A stretch of DNA of 64,000 bases from Herbaspirillum sp. meg3 (GCF_002257565.1 NZ_CP022736.1:992001-1056000); one strand, 5' to 3'. Numbered from the stretch's first letter, positions 8,425 to 18,987 are shown. Numbers and translations: made by a program. The notes: a model not told the origin generated them from the letters alone.

Positions 8425-8452
8425 AACTGGTTCTGCGTTAACCGAACCAGTT
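8425..8452. promoter_or_regulatory. 9-base-arm inverted repeat (candidate operator)
   Basis: AACTGGTTC (8425-8433) and GAACCAGTT (8444-8452) are perfect inverted arms around TGCGTTAACC. The site lies 74 bases upstream of the amidohydrolase ATG and 190 bases upstream of the transporter operon, between two divergent units. No run of T follows on either strand, so it is more likely a protein-binding site than a terminator. Confidence 0.45.
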
Positions 8453-8562
8453 CCATAGCGTCCGGCGATGTGTGAAGGATACCTCGGACGCCGATCATGC
8501 GCTGGCGCTGTATCTATATTACCTTCAGGCCTGAGCGAACTTGATAAATGTAGTTGCTTATC

Positions 8563-8578
8563 CGGCATGATTTATGCA
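8563..8578 (+). promoter_or_regulatory. Sigma-54-type promoter upstream of the peptide transporter
   Basis: CGGCATGATTTATGCA has GG and GC elements exactly ten bases apart, with GGCATGA at -24 and TGCA at -12. It departs from the consensus at two positions. Transcription would start near 8589, about 50 bases before the dppB-like ATG. This suggests RpoN-dependent expression. Confidence 0.5.
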
Positions 8579-8641
8579 CCATCACAACTTCGTGTGCAGA
8601 TTGCCACCCAGCCATTTTTTATAGCCTAGCCAAAACAGCCA

Positions 8642-9619
8642 ATGCTCGTCTTCATCATCCGCCGTTGCGTACAGAGCGTTGCCGTGTTGCTCCTGATGTC
8701 GCTGCTGGTTTTCGTCAGCGTCTACGCCATCGGCAATCCCATCGATATACTCATCAGTGCCGACGCCGACCAGATCGAGCGGGCGCGCGTGATCGCCGCT
8801 TTCGGGCTGGATCAGCCGCTGTGGGTGCAGTACTTCTATTTCATCAAAAACGCGTTGGCCGGCGACATGGGACGCTCCTTCGTCTATGCCACACCCGCGC
8901 TCGGCCTGATCCTTGAACGCCTGCCGGCCACGCTGGAGCTGGCGATTTCGGCCATCCTGATCGCCATCGTGATCGGTCTGCCGCTGGGTTTGTGGGCCGG
9001 TCTGCGGCCCAAGAGCATTGCCAGCAAGACCATTATGACGGTATCCATCTTCGGTTTTTCGCTGCCGACGTTCTGGGTCGGCCTGATGCTGATCATGGTG
9101 TTCGCTGTTGAACTCGGCTGGTTGCCGACCAGCGGGCGCGGACAGACCGGAATGCTGTTCGGAATTCCCATGGGATTCCTGACCTGGGATGGTCTCAAGC
9201 ATCTGCTGATGCCGGCGCTGAATCTTTCGCTCTTCAACATCGCGCTGATCATCCGTCTCACGCGGGCCGGCACACAAGAGGCGCTGCTGCAGGACTACAT
9301 CAAGTTTGCACGTGCCAAGGGCTTGCGCAACAGCCGCATCGTTGGTGTACACGTACTGAAAAACATCATGATCCCGATCGTCACCGTGGTCGCGCTGCAG
9401 TTCGGCTCCATCATCGCGTTCTCCATCGTGACCGAATCGATCTTCGCGTGGCCCGGCGTCGGCAAGCTGCTGATTGACTCCATCCGCGTGCTCGACCGTC
9501 CGGTGATTGTCGCCTTCCTGTCGCTGATCGTGGTCATCTTCATCCTGATCAACCTGTGCGTCGACGTGTTGTACTCAGTGCTGGATCCGCGCGTGCGGTT
9601 GTCGGAAGCGAAGGGCTGA
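8642..9619 (+). CDS. Dipeptide/oligopeptide ABC transporter permease (DppB-like)
   Basis: A 325-residue inner-membrane permease. The N-terminus MLVFIIRRCVQSVAVLLLM is the usual first segment of DppB/OppB proteins, and TFWVGLMLIMVFAVELGWLP with the later EALLQDYIKFARAKGL loop is the ATPase-contact region. The motif GSIIAFSIVTESIFAWPGVG near residue 255 is a family signature. It is the first gene of a four-gene operon; dppC-like starts one base after its stop. No binding-protein gene lies in the operon. Confidence 0.93.
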   Translation: MLVFIIRRCVQSVAVLLLMSLLVFVSVYAIGNPIDILISADADQIERARVIAAFGLDQPLWVQYFYFIKNALAGDMGRSFVYATPALGLILERLPATLELAISAILIAIVIGLPLGLWAGLRPKSIASKTIMTVSIFGFSLPTFWVGLMLIMVFAVELGWLPTSGRGQTGMLFGIPMGFLTWDGLKHLLMPALNLSLFNIALIIRLTRAGTQEALLQDYIKFARAKGLRNSRIVGVHVLKNIMIPIVTVVALQFGSIIAFSIVTESIFAWPGVGKLLIDSIRVLDRPVIVAFLSLIVVIFILINLCVDVLYSVLDPRVRLSEAKG

Positions 9620-9620
9620 C

Positions 9621-10532
9621 ATGTATTCAATCTTTACCCGAAAAATCACACAAGCCGACACGCCGTTCACGCGCTTTCTGCAAGGCTTCTTCAGCAGCCG
9701 CATTGCGACCTTTGGTTTCATTCTGTTGCTGCTGATTTTGTTGGCGGCGATTTTTGCACCGATCATCTCGCCACAAAATCCCTATGACCTTGAACATCTC
9801 GATGTCATGGATTCACGTCTGGAACCGGGAAAGACGTCAATGGAAGGCAACCTGACCTTCCTGCTTGGCACCGACGATCAGGGCCGCGACATGCTGTCGG
9901 CCATCCTCTACGGCTTGCGTATCTCGGTCATGGTCGGCGTCACCAGTACCGTGATCGCACTGGCGATCGGCTTGTCGCTGGGTTTGCTGGCAGGCTACGT
10001 CGGCGGCCGCATCGAAGCACTGATCATGCGCGTGGCCGACATCCAGCTGGCATTTCCACCCATCCTTGTCGCGTTGATCCTGCTGGCGCTGACCGGGCGT
10101 GGCGTCGACAAGATCATCATCGCGTTGGTGACCGTACAGTGGGCCTACTACGCACGCACGACGAGAAGTACGGCATTGGTTGAGCGCAAGAAAGAGTACA
10201 TTGAAGCCGCAAGCCTGCTCGGCCTGTCACCGCTGCGCATCATGTTTCGCCATCTGCTGCCCAACTGCCTTCCACCGCTGATCGTGATTGCCGCCTTGCA
10301 GGTGGCGTCGGCGATTTCGCTGGAAGCGACGCTGTCTTTCCTCGGCCTGGGTTTGCCGGTGACCGAGCCGTCGCTGGGCCTGCTGATTTCCAACGGTTTC
10401 CAATACCTGCTGTCGGGCAAATACTGGATCAGCTTCTTCCCTGGCGTGGCCTTGCTGGCGACGGTGGTGGCGATCAATCTGGTCGCCGATCAACTGCGCG
10501 ACGTGCTCAATCCACGTTTGCAAGGACAGTAG
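9621..10532 (+). CDS. Dipeptide/oligopeptide ABC transporter permease (DppC-like)
   Basis: A 303-residue partner of the preceding permease, with the N-terminal OppC-type segment (FGFILLLLILLAAIFAPIIS), the periplasmic LGTDDQGRDMLSAILYGLR motif near residue 88 and the EAASLLGLSPLRIMFRHLLP loop near 192. LEATLSFLGLGLP near residue 233 is strongly conserved in DppC. The one-base gap to the gene before it and the 12-base gap to the ATPase gene support a single transcript. It forms half of the translocation pore for short peptides or related compounds. Confidence 0.93.
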   Translation: MYSIFTRKITQADTPFTRFLQGFFSSRIATFGFILLLLILLAAIFAPIISPQNPYDLEHLDVMDSRLEPGKTSMEGNLTFLLGTDDQGRDMLSAILYGLRISVMVGVTSTVIALAIGLSLGLLAGYVGGRIEALIMRVADIQLAFPPILVALILLALTGRGVDKIIIALVTVQWAYYARTTRSTALVERKKEYIEAASLLGLSPLRIMFRHLLPNCLPPLIVIAALQVASAISLEATLSFLGLGLPVTEPSLGLLISNGFQYLLSGKYWISFFPGVALLATVVAINLVADQLRDVLNPRLQGQ

Positions 10533-10544
10533 GGAGACAATGCG

Positions 10545-11524
<980 letters not shown>

Positions 11525-11528
<4 letters not shown>

Positions 11529-12580
11529 CATTGAATGTATTGAAAGAGCAGAAGGTGCAGATAGATACGAATACGCAACCTTTGCTGGAACTGCAGCATG
11601 TCGCCAAACGTTTCGTCAAACCGCTCGATAGCGCCGCGAAAACCGCCAATCTGTTCACTCAGCCATTCGGCCGCGTCTTGAAGGAAGAAGTCGTGCACGC
11701 CGTTGATGATGTCAGCCTTCACATCAACGCCGGTGAAGTGGTCGGTTTGGTCGGTGAGTCAGGCTGCGGCAAATCGACGCTGGGGCGCATGGTCGTGGGA
11801 TTGCATAGCCTGACCGAAGGAACGCGGCTGTGGCATGGGGAGGATCTCGACAAGCTGTCGCCGCAACAGAAGCGCGAGCGGCAACTGGCGATCCAGATGA
11901 TCTTTCAGGATCCATATGCGTCGTTGAATCCGCGGTTGCGTGTGGTTGATATCGTCGGTGAAGCGCCGGTCGTGCACGGCATCATCGGCAAGCGCCAGCA
12001 GCAGGATTACGTGGCGGAGTTGTTGCAGCGCGTGGGGCTGAGCGGCGACATGTTGCGCCGTTTCCCGCATCAGTTTTCCGGTGGCCAACGGGCACGTGTC
12101 GGTATCGCACGTGCATTGGCGGTGAAGCCGAAATTCCTGGTCTGCGATGAAGCCGTCGCAGCGCTCGATGTGTCGATTCAGGCGCAGGTGTTGAATCTGT
12201 TCATCAAGCTGCGCGATGAGCTGGATCTTACCTATCTGTTCATCAGCCACGACCTGGGTGTGGTGCGGCATATTTCTGACCGCGTGTTGATCATGTATCT
12301 CGGCCGCATCGTGGAATCGGCGCCGACCGACGCCGTCTTTGCGCGCGCCAACCATCCTTACACCCAAGCCTTGCTGGCGTCGGCGCCGAAGCTGGAAGTG
12401 GGCAAGGCGACCTACTTTGCGGTCAAAGGCGAGATCCCGTCGCCGCTCAATCCGCCTTCAGGTTGCCATTTTCATCCGCGCTGTCCGCATGCGATGCCGC
12501 GGTGTTCGGTGGAGAAACCGCTACTCAGGGAAATCGCGCCGGGACACATGTCCGCTTGTCATCTCAACGACGCACAATAA
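11525..12580 (+). CDS. Peptide ABC transporter ATP-binding protein (DppF-like)
   Basis: The frame is open from 11435, but the ATG at 11525 overlaps the stop of the previous gene (ATGA) and gives a 351-residue protein of normal length. It has Walker A GESGCGKST, signature FSGGQRARVGIARAL, Walker B FLVCDEAVAALDVS and the C-terminal cluster CHFHPRCPHAMPRC. Walker B reads EAVAALD where EPVSALD is usual, a small departure. An intrinsic terminator follows directly. It completes the dppBCDF-type unit; the binding protein must be encoded elsewhere. Confidence 0.93.
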
Positions 12581-12609
12581 AAAACGCCGGCAATCCTGCC
12601 GGCGTTTTT
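12581..12609. terminator. Bidirectional intrinsic terminator
   Basis: AAAACGCCGGCA (12581-12592) pairs with TGCCGGCGTTTT around a four-base loop and runs into T5. It lies between the converging dppF-like and M20 peptidase genes. Confidence 0.9.
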
Positions 12610-12627
12610 CTTTCAAGCTTCAGCACA

Positions 12628-14049
12628 TTACGACGCCAGCTTCTTCACCAGCTTCAAAATGAATTCACGGCTGTCGTACAGCCGCGGAATTTCCACGCGC
12701 TCATCCAGACCGTGCGTACGCAGATCGGCAGGATCAAAGAACAGGCCGGAAACACCGTACATCGGAATTCCCGCATTGCGCGCAAAGCGGCTGTCGGTGG
12801 CGCCGGTACTCATGAACGGAATCACCGGCACGCCGGGCCACATGTCCTTGGTCAGTGTCTCGATAGTTGAAAACATCTCACCCTGCAACGGCGACACCGG
12901 GCTGCGGGTCGGCTTGGCAAACTGGCGCATGGTGATCTTGTCGTTGGCGCCGTTGTTGCTCATGATTTGCTTCAGCTGCTTCTCGACATTGTCCGGATCG
13001 TCAAACGGCAGCATGCGGCAATTGACCACGGCCTTGGCCGATTGCGGCAAGGCATTTTCAGCGTGACCGGCGTTGACCATCGTCGCGGTACAGGTGGTGC
13101 GCAGCTGCGCGTTGTAGAGCGGCGTCTTCGACAGCCGATCGATGACGGCAGTATCGGTGCTGCCGTTGCCGACCGCGCGCATGTCATCTGCGAGTTGGCC
13201 GGACATCAGCGGCGCGGTACGGCTGAAGTAGGTCTTGGTGACATCGGCCAGCATCACCGGGAAGCGGTAGGCGCCAAGACGCGCCAGCGCTTCCGACATG
13301 CCGTAGATCGGATTGGTTGTCGTGGGCAGCGAGCTGTGGCCGCCGACATCGCGCAATTCGAACTCATAAGTGGTGTACAGCTTCTCAGCGATTTGCACGC
13401 GATGCAGATTGGGTTTGCCGTTGCGCAGCTCACCGCCGCCGCCTTCGTTGATGCCGAATTCCGCTTTCAGCAACTCGGGTTTGTTCTTCAGCAGCCACAT
13501 GGCGCCGTTGCTCTCGACATCGCCGCGTTCTTCGTCGGCGGTCAGCGCCATGATGATGTCGCGTGTCGGCTTGAAGCCTTCCTGTTTCAATTGGGCCAGC
13601 ACGGAGACGAACGAAGAGGCCATCGCCTTGTCGTCGATCGAACCGCGTGCGGTGAAATAGCCATCGCTTTCCTGCAGCTTGAAGGGATCGGTTTTCCAGT
13701 CTTCGCGCTTGGCCTCGACCACGTCGATGTGCGCCATTAGCAGCATCGGCTGCTTTGCGCCGGTGCCTTTCCAGCGCAGCACCAGATTACCCTTGCGCGG
13801 GAAGGGCTCAATGATCTGCATCTCATCCTTGCTGAAACCGGCTTTCAGCAACACCGCCTGCATGGCCTGCGCCGCCTGGGTCGTGCTGCCGACCGAGTGG
13901 GTGGTATTGATTTCAACCAGTTCCTTGTAAATGGCGTGGAAACGCTGCTGCTCCGGCGTCAGGGTCTGCATCTGCGCAAAGGCGCTGCCACAGGTGGCGA
14001 GCGCTGCCGCGCAGGCGATATGGCGCAAGGGAGGGAAGCTGAATGTCAT
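12628..14049 (-). CDS. Exported M20-family carboxypeptidase
   Basis: The frame is open to 14118, but the ATG at 14049, preceded by GGAGACACCTCCC, gives a 473-residue protein with a clean signal peptide (hydrophobic core, then GSAFA-Q near residue 27), so it should act in the periplasm. M20 metal and catalytic motifs are LLMAHIDVVEAKREDW near 95, GSIDDKAMA near 125 and LTADEERGD near 160. The probable activity is zinc-dependent release of amino acids from peptides. It converges on the peptide-transporter operon and would supply its substrates; that link is inferred from position. Confidence 0.88.
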   Translation of the reverse strand: MTFSFPPLRHIACAAALATCGSAFAQMQTLTPEQQRFHAIYKELVEINTTHSVGSTTQAAQAMQAVLLKAGFSKDEMQIIEPFPRKGNLVLRWKGTGAKQPMLLMAHIDVVEAKREDWKTDPFKLQESDGYFTARGSIDDKAMASSFVSVLAQLKQEGFKPTRDIIMALTADEERGDVESNGAMWLLKNKPELLKAEFGINEGGGGELRNGKPNLHRVQIAEKLYTTYEFELRDVGGHSSLPTTTNPIYGMSEALARLGAYRFPVMLADVTKTYFSRTAPLMSGQLADDMRAVGNGSTDTAVIDRLSKTPLYNAQLRTTCTATMVNAGHAENALPQSAKAVVNCRMLPFDDPDNVEKQLKQIMSNNGANDKITMRQFAKPTRSPVSPLQGEMFSTIETLTKDMWPGVPVIPFMSTGATDSRFARNAGIPMYGVSGLFFDPADLRTHGLDERVEIPRLYDSREFILKLVKKLAS

Positions 14050-14222
14050 GGGAGGTGTCTCCTTCGTTATAGATAGATGTTGATCGTTGTTGCGGTCGGG
14101 AAACGTAGAGTAGCGCAATCAACGCCGAGACGTACAGAAGGCAAGGCGCAATTTTGTTCAATACGTGCGATATCAGTGCGCCTAGCATCGCCATCTCAAT
14201 TCAATCATCCGGATGGCAAAAC

Positions 14223-14861
14223 ATGGTCTTGCAAGAATTCCTCATGCTGGCGGTGGCGCACTGGCTGGCGCTGGTCAGTCCCGGCCCCGACTTTCTTCTG
14301 CTCTTGCGCAACGCCCTGCGTCATGGCCGGCGCAACGGCATCGGTACCAGTCTTGGCATTGCCTGCGCCAACGGCGTGTATATCGTGATGGCGCTGGCCG
14401 GCTTCAGCGTGCTGCAACACAGTCCGGCTTTGCTGCTGGCGATGAAATTGCTGGCAGGCGGTTACCTGGCCTATATCGGCTGGGCCTTCATCCACGCCAG
14501 CCGCAGCCAGCAGCCGTTGGCATGGCAGCATGCCGGGCGCGAGGGGGAAGAGCGTCGTGGCTTCTTCAAAGGCTTCGCAGCGGGCTTCCTGTCTGGGGGG
14601 CTGAATCCGAAAAACGGTTTGTTCTATCTGGGTTTGTTCACGCTGATGGTCGGCGCCGCAACCGGCATGGAGATCAAAATACTGTACGGTGCGTGGATGT
14701 TTGTGGCGGTCTTTGTCTGGGATGCGGCGCTGGTGCTCGCAGTATCCAATGAGCGCATCGCTGCACGTATTGCGCGCTATTTTCCGCGTGCGGAATGGTT
14801 GGCGGGCGTGTTGCTGCTGGTGGCTGCGCTGGGTATCCTGACAGCGACGCTTTTCGCTTAG
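14223..14861 (+). CDS. LysE/RhtB-family amino-acid exporter
   Basis: A 212-residue inner-membrane protein with about six hydrophobic segments. The start ATG at 14223 gives MVLQEFLMLAVAHWLALVSPGPDFLLL, and the SPGPD motif followed by GRRNGIGTSLGIACAN is diagnostic of LysE/RhtB exporters. GFLSGGLNPKNGLFYLGLF in the middle is the second family motif. The open frame to 14154 lacks a better start. Its last four bases overlap the stop of the convergent AraC-family gene, its likely regulator. The substrate is probably an amino acid but not readable. Confidence 0.9.
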   Translation: MVLQEFLMLAVAHWLALVSPGPDFLLLLRNALRHGRRNGIGTSLGIACANGVYIVMALAGFSVLQHSPALLLAMKLLAGGYLAYIGWAFIHASRSQQPLAWQHAGREGEERRGFFKGFAAGFLSGGLNPKNGLFYLGLFTLMVGAATGMEIKILYGAWMFVAVFVWDAALVLAVSNERIAARIARYFPRAEWLAGVLLLVAALGILTATLFA

Positions 14862-15712
14862 CCGCCTAGCTGATATTGCGCCGGCGTTGCCGCCACGCGT
14901 GCCTTGAAGGCGCGGTGAAAGTGGCTTTGGTCGGCAAAGCCGGTACGGTAGGCGACATCGGCCAAGGATGCGCCGTGCCGCAGAAAGTCGCGTGCCAGAT
15001 TGATGCGCATGTCGAGCTGCAGTGCATGCGGCGTCATGCCGTAGCGGCGGCGAAACTGGCGTATCAACTGATAGCGGCCGGTGCCGGCGAGTCGGGCGAG
15101 CGTGTCGAGTCCGATCTTGTCGCAGCAATGATGTAGAAGATGGTCATGTGCCGGTTGCAGGTCGGTATCTCCTGGTGCTGCATCGGCATGGGTATCGCTC
15201 GCTACCTCCGATGACGAGGTGCAAAACGCAGCAAATAACTCGCAGAGTGCGTCGACCAATACCGTCTCTTTTTGCAAGGCATCGTCACCGTCGCGCATGG
15301 CGTCGCTGATATCGTCCATCAAAACCCGGGCGCGCGGCGAACGCAGCACCTGTGAGACCAGCGCCATCTGCGGCGACAGACCCGCTTCGTCCAGCAAGGC
15401 GCACAGCCATGCATGATCGAGATGAAACATGCGGTAGCTCCAGCTTGCCCGCTCTGCCGGGTTGCAGGAATGCACTTCGTTGGCGGCGATCAGCACCACA
15501 TCGCCCGGCCGGATAGGCGTTTCCCGGTCCGGTAGCAAGAACATGCTGGTCCCGGCGTCAACGATGCCAATGGAAAATGTCGGATGCGTGTGCGGTGTAT
15601 AGCAACTGACGCTGCCGACGGCGCGCCTGCCTTCGAAGAAGGGCAAAGCCGGGTCGCGCCAGAATTCGACGGCGGTGGTGTTGTTCGAAGCAAGGGAGTC
15701 GTGAGCCTGCAT
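14858..15712 (-). CDS. AraC-family transcriptional regulator
   Basis: A 284-residue regulator with an N-terminal cupin-like sensor (SCYTPHTHPTFSIGIVDAG near residue 35, PGDVVLIAANEVHSCNP near 68) and two C-terminal helix-turn-helix motifs (LDTLARLAGTGRYQLIRQF near 200, then DVAYRTGFADQSHFHRAF near 255). The second motif is a close match to the AraC signature. It is tail-to-tail with the LysE-family exporter gene with a 4-base overlap, a common pair in which the regulator controls the exporter. Confidence 0.92.
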   Translation of the reverse strand: MQAHDSLASNNTTAVEFWRDPALPFFEGRRAVGSVSCYTPHTHPTFSIGIVDAGTSMFLLPDRETPIRPGDVVLIAANEVHSCNPAERASWSYRMFHLDHAWLCALLDEAGLSPQMALVSQVLRSPRARVLMDDISDAMRDGDDALQKETVLVDALCELFAAFCTSSSEVASDTHADAAPGDTDLQPAHDHLLHHCCDKIGLDTLARLAGTGRYQLIRQFRRRYGMTPHALQLDMRINLARDFLRHGASLADVAYRTGFADQSHFHRAFKARVAATPAQYQLGG

Positions 15713-15796
15713 GATGAAAGCTTCTGAAAGGGATGCTGCATTTTAAGATAAAGTAAGCGTCTTGCCGTCCCATTCGCCTTCAGTTTCCACATTGTC

Positions 15797-17923
15797 ATGA
15801 ATTCCGTACCCAACCCAGCTTCTCCAGGCTCCGATCCCCTCATCGTCCGCGGTGCCTGCCCGCACGACTGCCCCGATACCTGCGCCTTGCTCATCACCGT
15901 CAAGGATGGCGTAGCCACCGAAGTCCGCGGCGATCCGGCGCACCCGACGACGGCGGGCGTGCTGTGCACGAAAGTATCGCGTTACACCGAGCGCACTTAT
16001 CACAAGGAACGCCTGCTGCATCCGATGAAGCGTGTCGGCAAGAAGGGAGAGGGCAAGTTCGAGCGCATCAGCTGGGACGAAGCATTGGACACCATCGCTG
16101 CACGACTGAAAGACGTCGCTGCGCGCAATCCGCAAGCCATCCTGCCATACAGCTATGCCGGTACCATGGGCCTGGTGCAGGGCGAATCGATGTCGATGCG
16201 GTTCTTCAACAAGATCGGCGCTTCGCTGCTTGATCGCACGATTTGCGCTTCGGCTGGCGGCGTGGGTTACAAGTACACCATCGGTACGCGCATCGGCGCC
16301 GATACCGAACACGTGCAAGACGCCAAGCTGATCATCATCTGGGGCGGCAACCCGATTGCCTCCAATTTGCATTTCTGGACGCGCGTGCAAGAAGCAAAAC
16401 GGCGCGGCGCCAAACTCATCGCCATCGATCCGTATCGCTCGCTCAGCGCCGACAAATGTCATCAGCACATTGCGCTGCTGCCGGGCACCGATGCCGCGCT
16501 TGCTTTAGGCGTGATGCATGTGCTGATCAACGAGGGCCTGCTCGACGCCGATTACATCGCGCAATATACGTTGGGCTTTGATCAGTTGAAGCAGCGCGTG
16601 CAGGAGTGGCCGCCGCAACGTGTGGCAGAAGTCTGCGGCATCAGCGCCGACGAAATCATTCAGCTGGCACGCGAATACGGCGGTGCTGCGCAACGCGGCG
16701 AGATCACCATGATCCGCGCCAACTATGGCTTGCAGCGCGTGCACGGCGGCGGCATGGCAGTGCGCAATCTGGCTTGCCTGCCGGCGCTGGTCGGCGCATG
16801 GCGGCATGCCGGCGGCGGCTTGCAATTGTCGACGTCGGATTCGTTTCCAAAGAACAGCGCATTCCTTCAGCGTCCCGATTTCTTGCAGCAGCATGGCGTC
16901 GCTGCACGTACGATCAACATGAGCACCATCGGCGACGATCTGTTGCGCGAGAGTTCAGCGGACTTCGGCCCGCGCGTGGAAGCCATGATCGTCTACAACT
17001 CCAACCCGGTCGCAGTCGCCCCCGAGTCGGGCAAGGTCGTGCAAGGCTTTGCGCGCGAGGACTTGTTCACGGTGGTACTGGAGCATTTTCAGACGGATAC
17101 CGCCGACTACGCCGATATCCTCTTGCCGGCGACAACGCAACTGGAACACGTCGACGTTCATGCCACGTACGGCCACGTCTACATGATGGCGAACAACGCC
17201 GCCATCGCGCCCTTGGGCGAGTCGAAACCGAATACGGAAATTTTCCGCCTGCTGGCAGCGCGCATGGGTTTCGACGACGACTGCTTCAAGGATAGCGATG
17301 ATGCGATTGCGGAACAGGCGTTTGATCGGAGCAACGAGCGTGCCGCCGATTATGACTGGACTCGCCTTAAGGAAAAGGGCTGGCAGCGTCTGAACATGCC
17401 GGCAGCGCCGTTCGCCAGCGGTGGCTTTGGCACCCCGTCGGGCAAGTGCGAGTTCTATTCGGCGCGCATGCTGGCTGATGGCTTCGATCCTTTGCCGACG
17501 TACATCGCACCGCATGAATCGGTCGCCAGCAATGCGGCGCTGGCCGCAAAATATCCGCTGGCGATGATTTCGCCGCCGGCGCGTAATTTCCTCAACTCGT
17601 CTTTCGTCAACGTGCAGAGTCTACGCGATACCGAAGGCGAGCCGCATCTGGATATGCATCCTGATGACGCTGCCGCACGCAGCATTGCAAATGGTGAAAC
17701 CGTACGCATTTTCAACGACCGCGGCAGCATGCTGGCCAAGGTGCGCGTGACACCGAAAGCCCGTCCCGGCCTGGTGGTGGGATTGTCGATCTGGTGGAAG
17801 AAATTTTCTGCTGACGGCAAGAATGCCAATGAGGTGACCAGCCAGCGTCTGACCGACATGGGTAATGCGCCGACGTTCTACGACGTTCTGGTGCAGGTGG
17901 AAGCATGCGCAGGAAGCGCTTAG
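15797..17923 (+). CDS. Molybdopterin oxidoreductase (DMSO reductase family, formate dehydrogenase-like)
   Basis: This 708-residue enzyme has an N-terminal 4Fe-4S cluster motif with cysteines at 21, 25, 29 and 57 (CPHDCPDTC and GVLCTK). The molybdopterin oxidoreductase core follows from about 60 to 480. The segment LLDRTICASAGG near residue 145 lies where the metal ligand would be expected, but I cannot assign the ligand. The C-terminal dinucleotide-binding domain runs from about 590 (LAMISPPARNFLNSSF) to the end. There is no twin-arginine signal, so it should be cytoplasmic. No partner electron-transfer subunit lies beside it. The substrate is unknown. Its last 19 bases overlap the next gene. 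Confidence 0.88.
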   Translation: MNSVPNPASPGSDPLIVRGACPHDCPDTCALLITVKDGVATEVRGDPAHPTTAGVLCTKVSRYTERTYHKERLLHPMKRVGKKGEGKFERISWDEALDTIAARLKDVAARNPQAILPYSYAGTMGLVQGESMSMRFFNKIGASLLDRTICASAGGVGYKYTIGTRIGADTEHVQDAKLIIIWGGNPIASNLHFWTRVQEAKRRGAKLIAIDPYRSLSADKCHQHIALLPGTDAALALGVMHVLINEGLLDADYIAQYTLGFDQLKQRVQEWPPQRVAEVCGISADEIIQLAREYGGAAQRGEITMIRANYGLQRVHGGGMAVRNLACLPALVGAWRHAGGGLQLSTSDSFPKNSAFLQRPDFLQQHGVAARTINMSTIGDDLLRESSADFGPRVEAMIVYNSNPVAVAPESGKVVQGFAREDLFTVVLEHFQTDTADYADILLPATTQLEHVDVHATYGHVYMMANNAAIAPLGESKPNTEIFRLLAARMGFDDDCFKDSDDAIAEQAFDRSNERAADYDWTRLKEKGWQRLNMPAAPFASGGFGTPSGKCEFYSARMLADGFDPLPTYIAPHESVASNAALAAKYPLAMISPPARNFLNSSFVNVQSLRDTEGEPHLDMHPDDAAARSIANGETVRIFNDRGSMLAKVRVTPKARPGLVVGLSIWWKKFSADGKNANEVTSQRLTDMGNAPTFYDVLVQVEACAGSA

Positions 17924-18987
17924 TAAAAATTGTTTTGATGGCCGGCGCAGCAGCAGCGTGTCTGCTGGCGGCTGGTTGTTCGTCGCTGGGGTATTACGCG
18001 CAGGCGGCGCACGGGCAGTTCTCGCTGCTGGCGCAAGCCAAGCCCATCGATGATTGGCTGGCCGATCCGGCGACCTCTGAACGCCTTCGCGCGAAGTTGC
18101 AGACCGTGCGCGAAATCCGCCGCTTCGCGGTGGAGCAACTATCCCTGCCGGACAATGGCAGCTACAAGAACTATGCGCAACTGCAGCGTCCCTTTGTTGT
18201 CTGGAACGTGGTGGCGGCGCCGGCCTTGTCCTTGAAGGCGAAGCAGTGGTGTTTCCCGATTGCCGGTTGCGTCGACTATCGCGGCTACTACAGCCGGCAG
18301 GACGCCCAGGATTACGCCGATGATCTGGTCAAGCAAGGCTATGACGTACAGGTGTTGGGCGTACCCGCGTATTCAACGTTGGGCTGGTTCAACGATCCGG
18401 TGATGTCGACCTTCATCAATTATCCCGATGGCGAACTGGCGCGTTTGATTTTCCACGAGCTGGGCCATCAGGTGGTCTACGTCAAAGGCGACTCGCAATT
18501 CAACGAATCCTATGCCACCACGGTGGAAGAACTTGGCCTTGATCGCTGGCTGCAGGCGCAGCACGACGACAAGCTGGCGCAGGCATACCGTGTCTTTGCT
18601 GCGCGCAAGGAAGACTTTCTGGAACTCCTGCTGAAATACCGGTCTCAACTGGATGCCAACTATGAGAGCGATGCAGACGAGGCCGACAAGCTGCAGCGCA
18701 AGGCGGCGATCTTCGATGCCCTGCGCGCCGAGTATCAGCAACTCAAGGTACGTTGGGGCGGATTCAGCGGCTATGACCGCTGGTTCGCCATGCCGTTGTC
18801 GAACGCACATCTGGCACTGGTTGGTACTTACCATGATCGTGTGCCGGCGTTTCGCGCCTTGTTTCGCCAGAGCCGCGATTTCGCCGATTTCTTCGAACGT
18901 GTGAAGGCCTTGGCCAAGCTGGACAAGCCGCAGCGCGACGAGCAGCTGGATCGTCTGCAGGCAACATCCGCGACAGCGGCAAAATAA
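17905..18987 (+). CDS. Lipoprotein aminopeptidase (COG4324/PF10023-like zinc protease)
   Basis: A 360-residue protein starting inside the end of the oxidoreductase gene. Its N-terminus has a basic stretch, a hydrophobic core and the lipobox LLAAGC near residue 25, so it should be membrane-anchored on the periplasmic side. The zinc motif HELGHQ (His184 and His188) is followed by FNESYATTVEELG, which would supply the third ligand. This layout matches the predicted aminopeptidases of COG4324. The 19-base overlap implies translational coupling to a cytoplasmic molybdoenzyme, an unexpected partner. The peptide substrate is unknown. Confidence 0.85.
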   Translation: MRRKRLVKIVLMAGAAAACLLAAGCSSLGYYAQAAHGQFSLLAQAKPIDDWLADPATSERLRAKLQTVREIRRFAVEQLSLPDNGSYKNYAQLQRPFVVWNVVAAPALSLKAKQWCFPIAGCVDYRGYYSRQDAQDYADDLVKQGYDVQVLGVPAYSTLGWFNDPVMSTFINYPDGELARLIFHELGHQVVYVKGDSQFNESYATTVEELGLDRWLQAQHDDKLAQAYRVFAARKEDFLELLLKYRSQLDANYESDADEADKLQRKAAIFDALRAEYQQLKVRWGGFSGYDRWFAMPLSNAHLALVGTYHDRVPAFRALFRQSRDFADFFERVKALAKLDKPQRDEQLDRLQATSATAAK

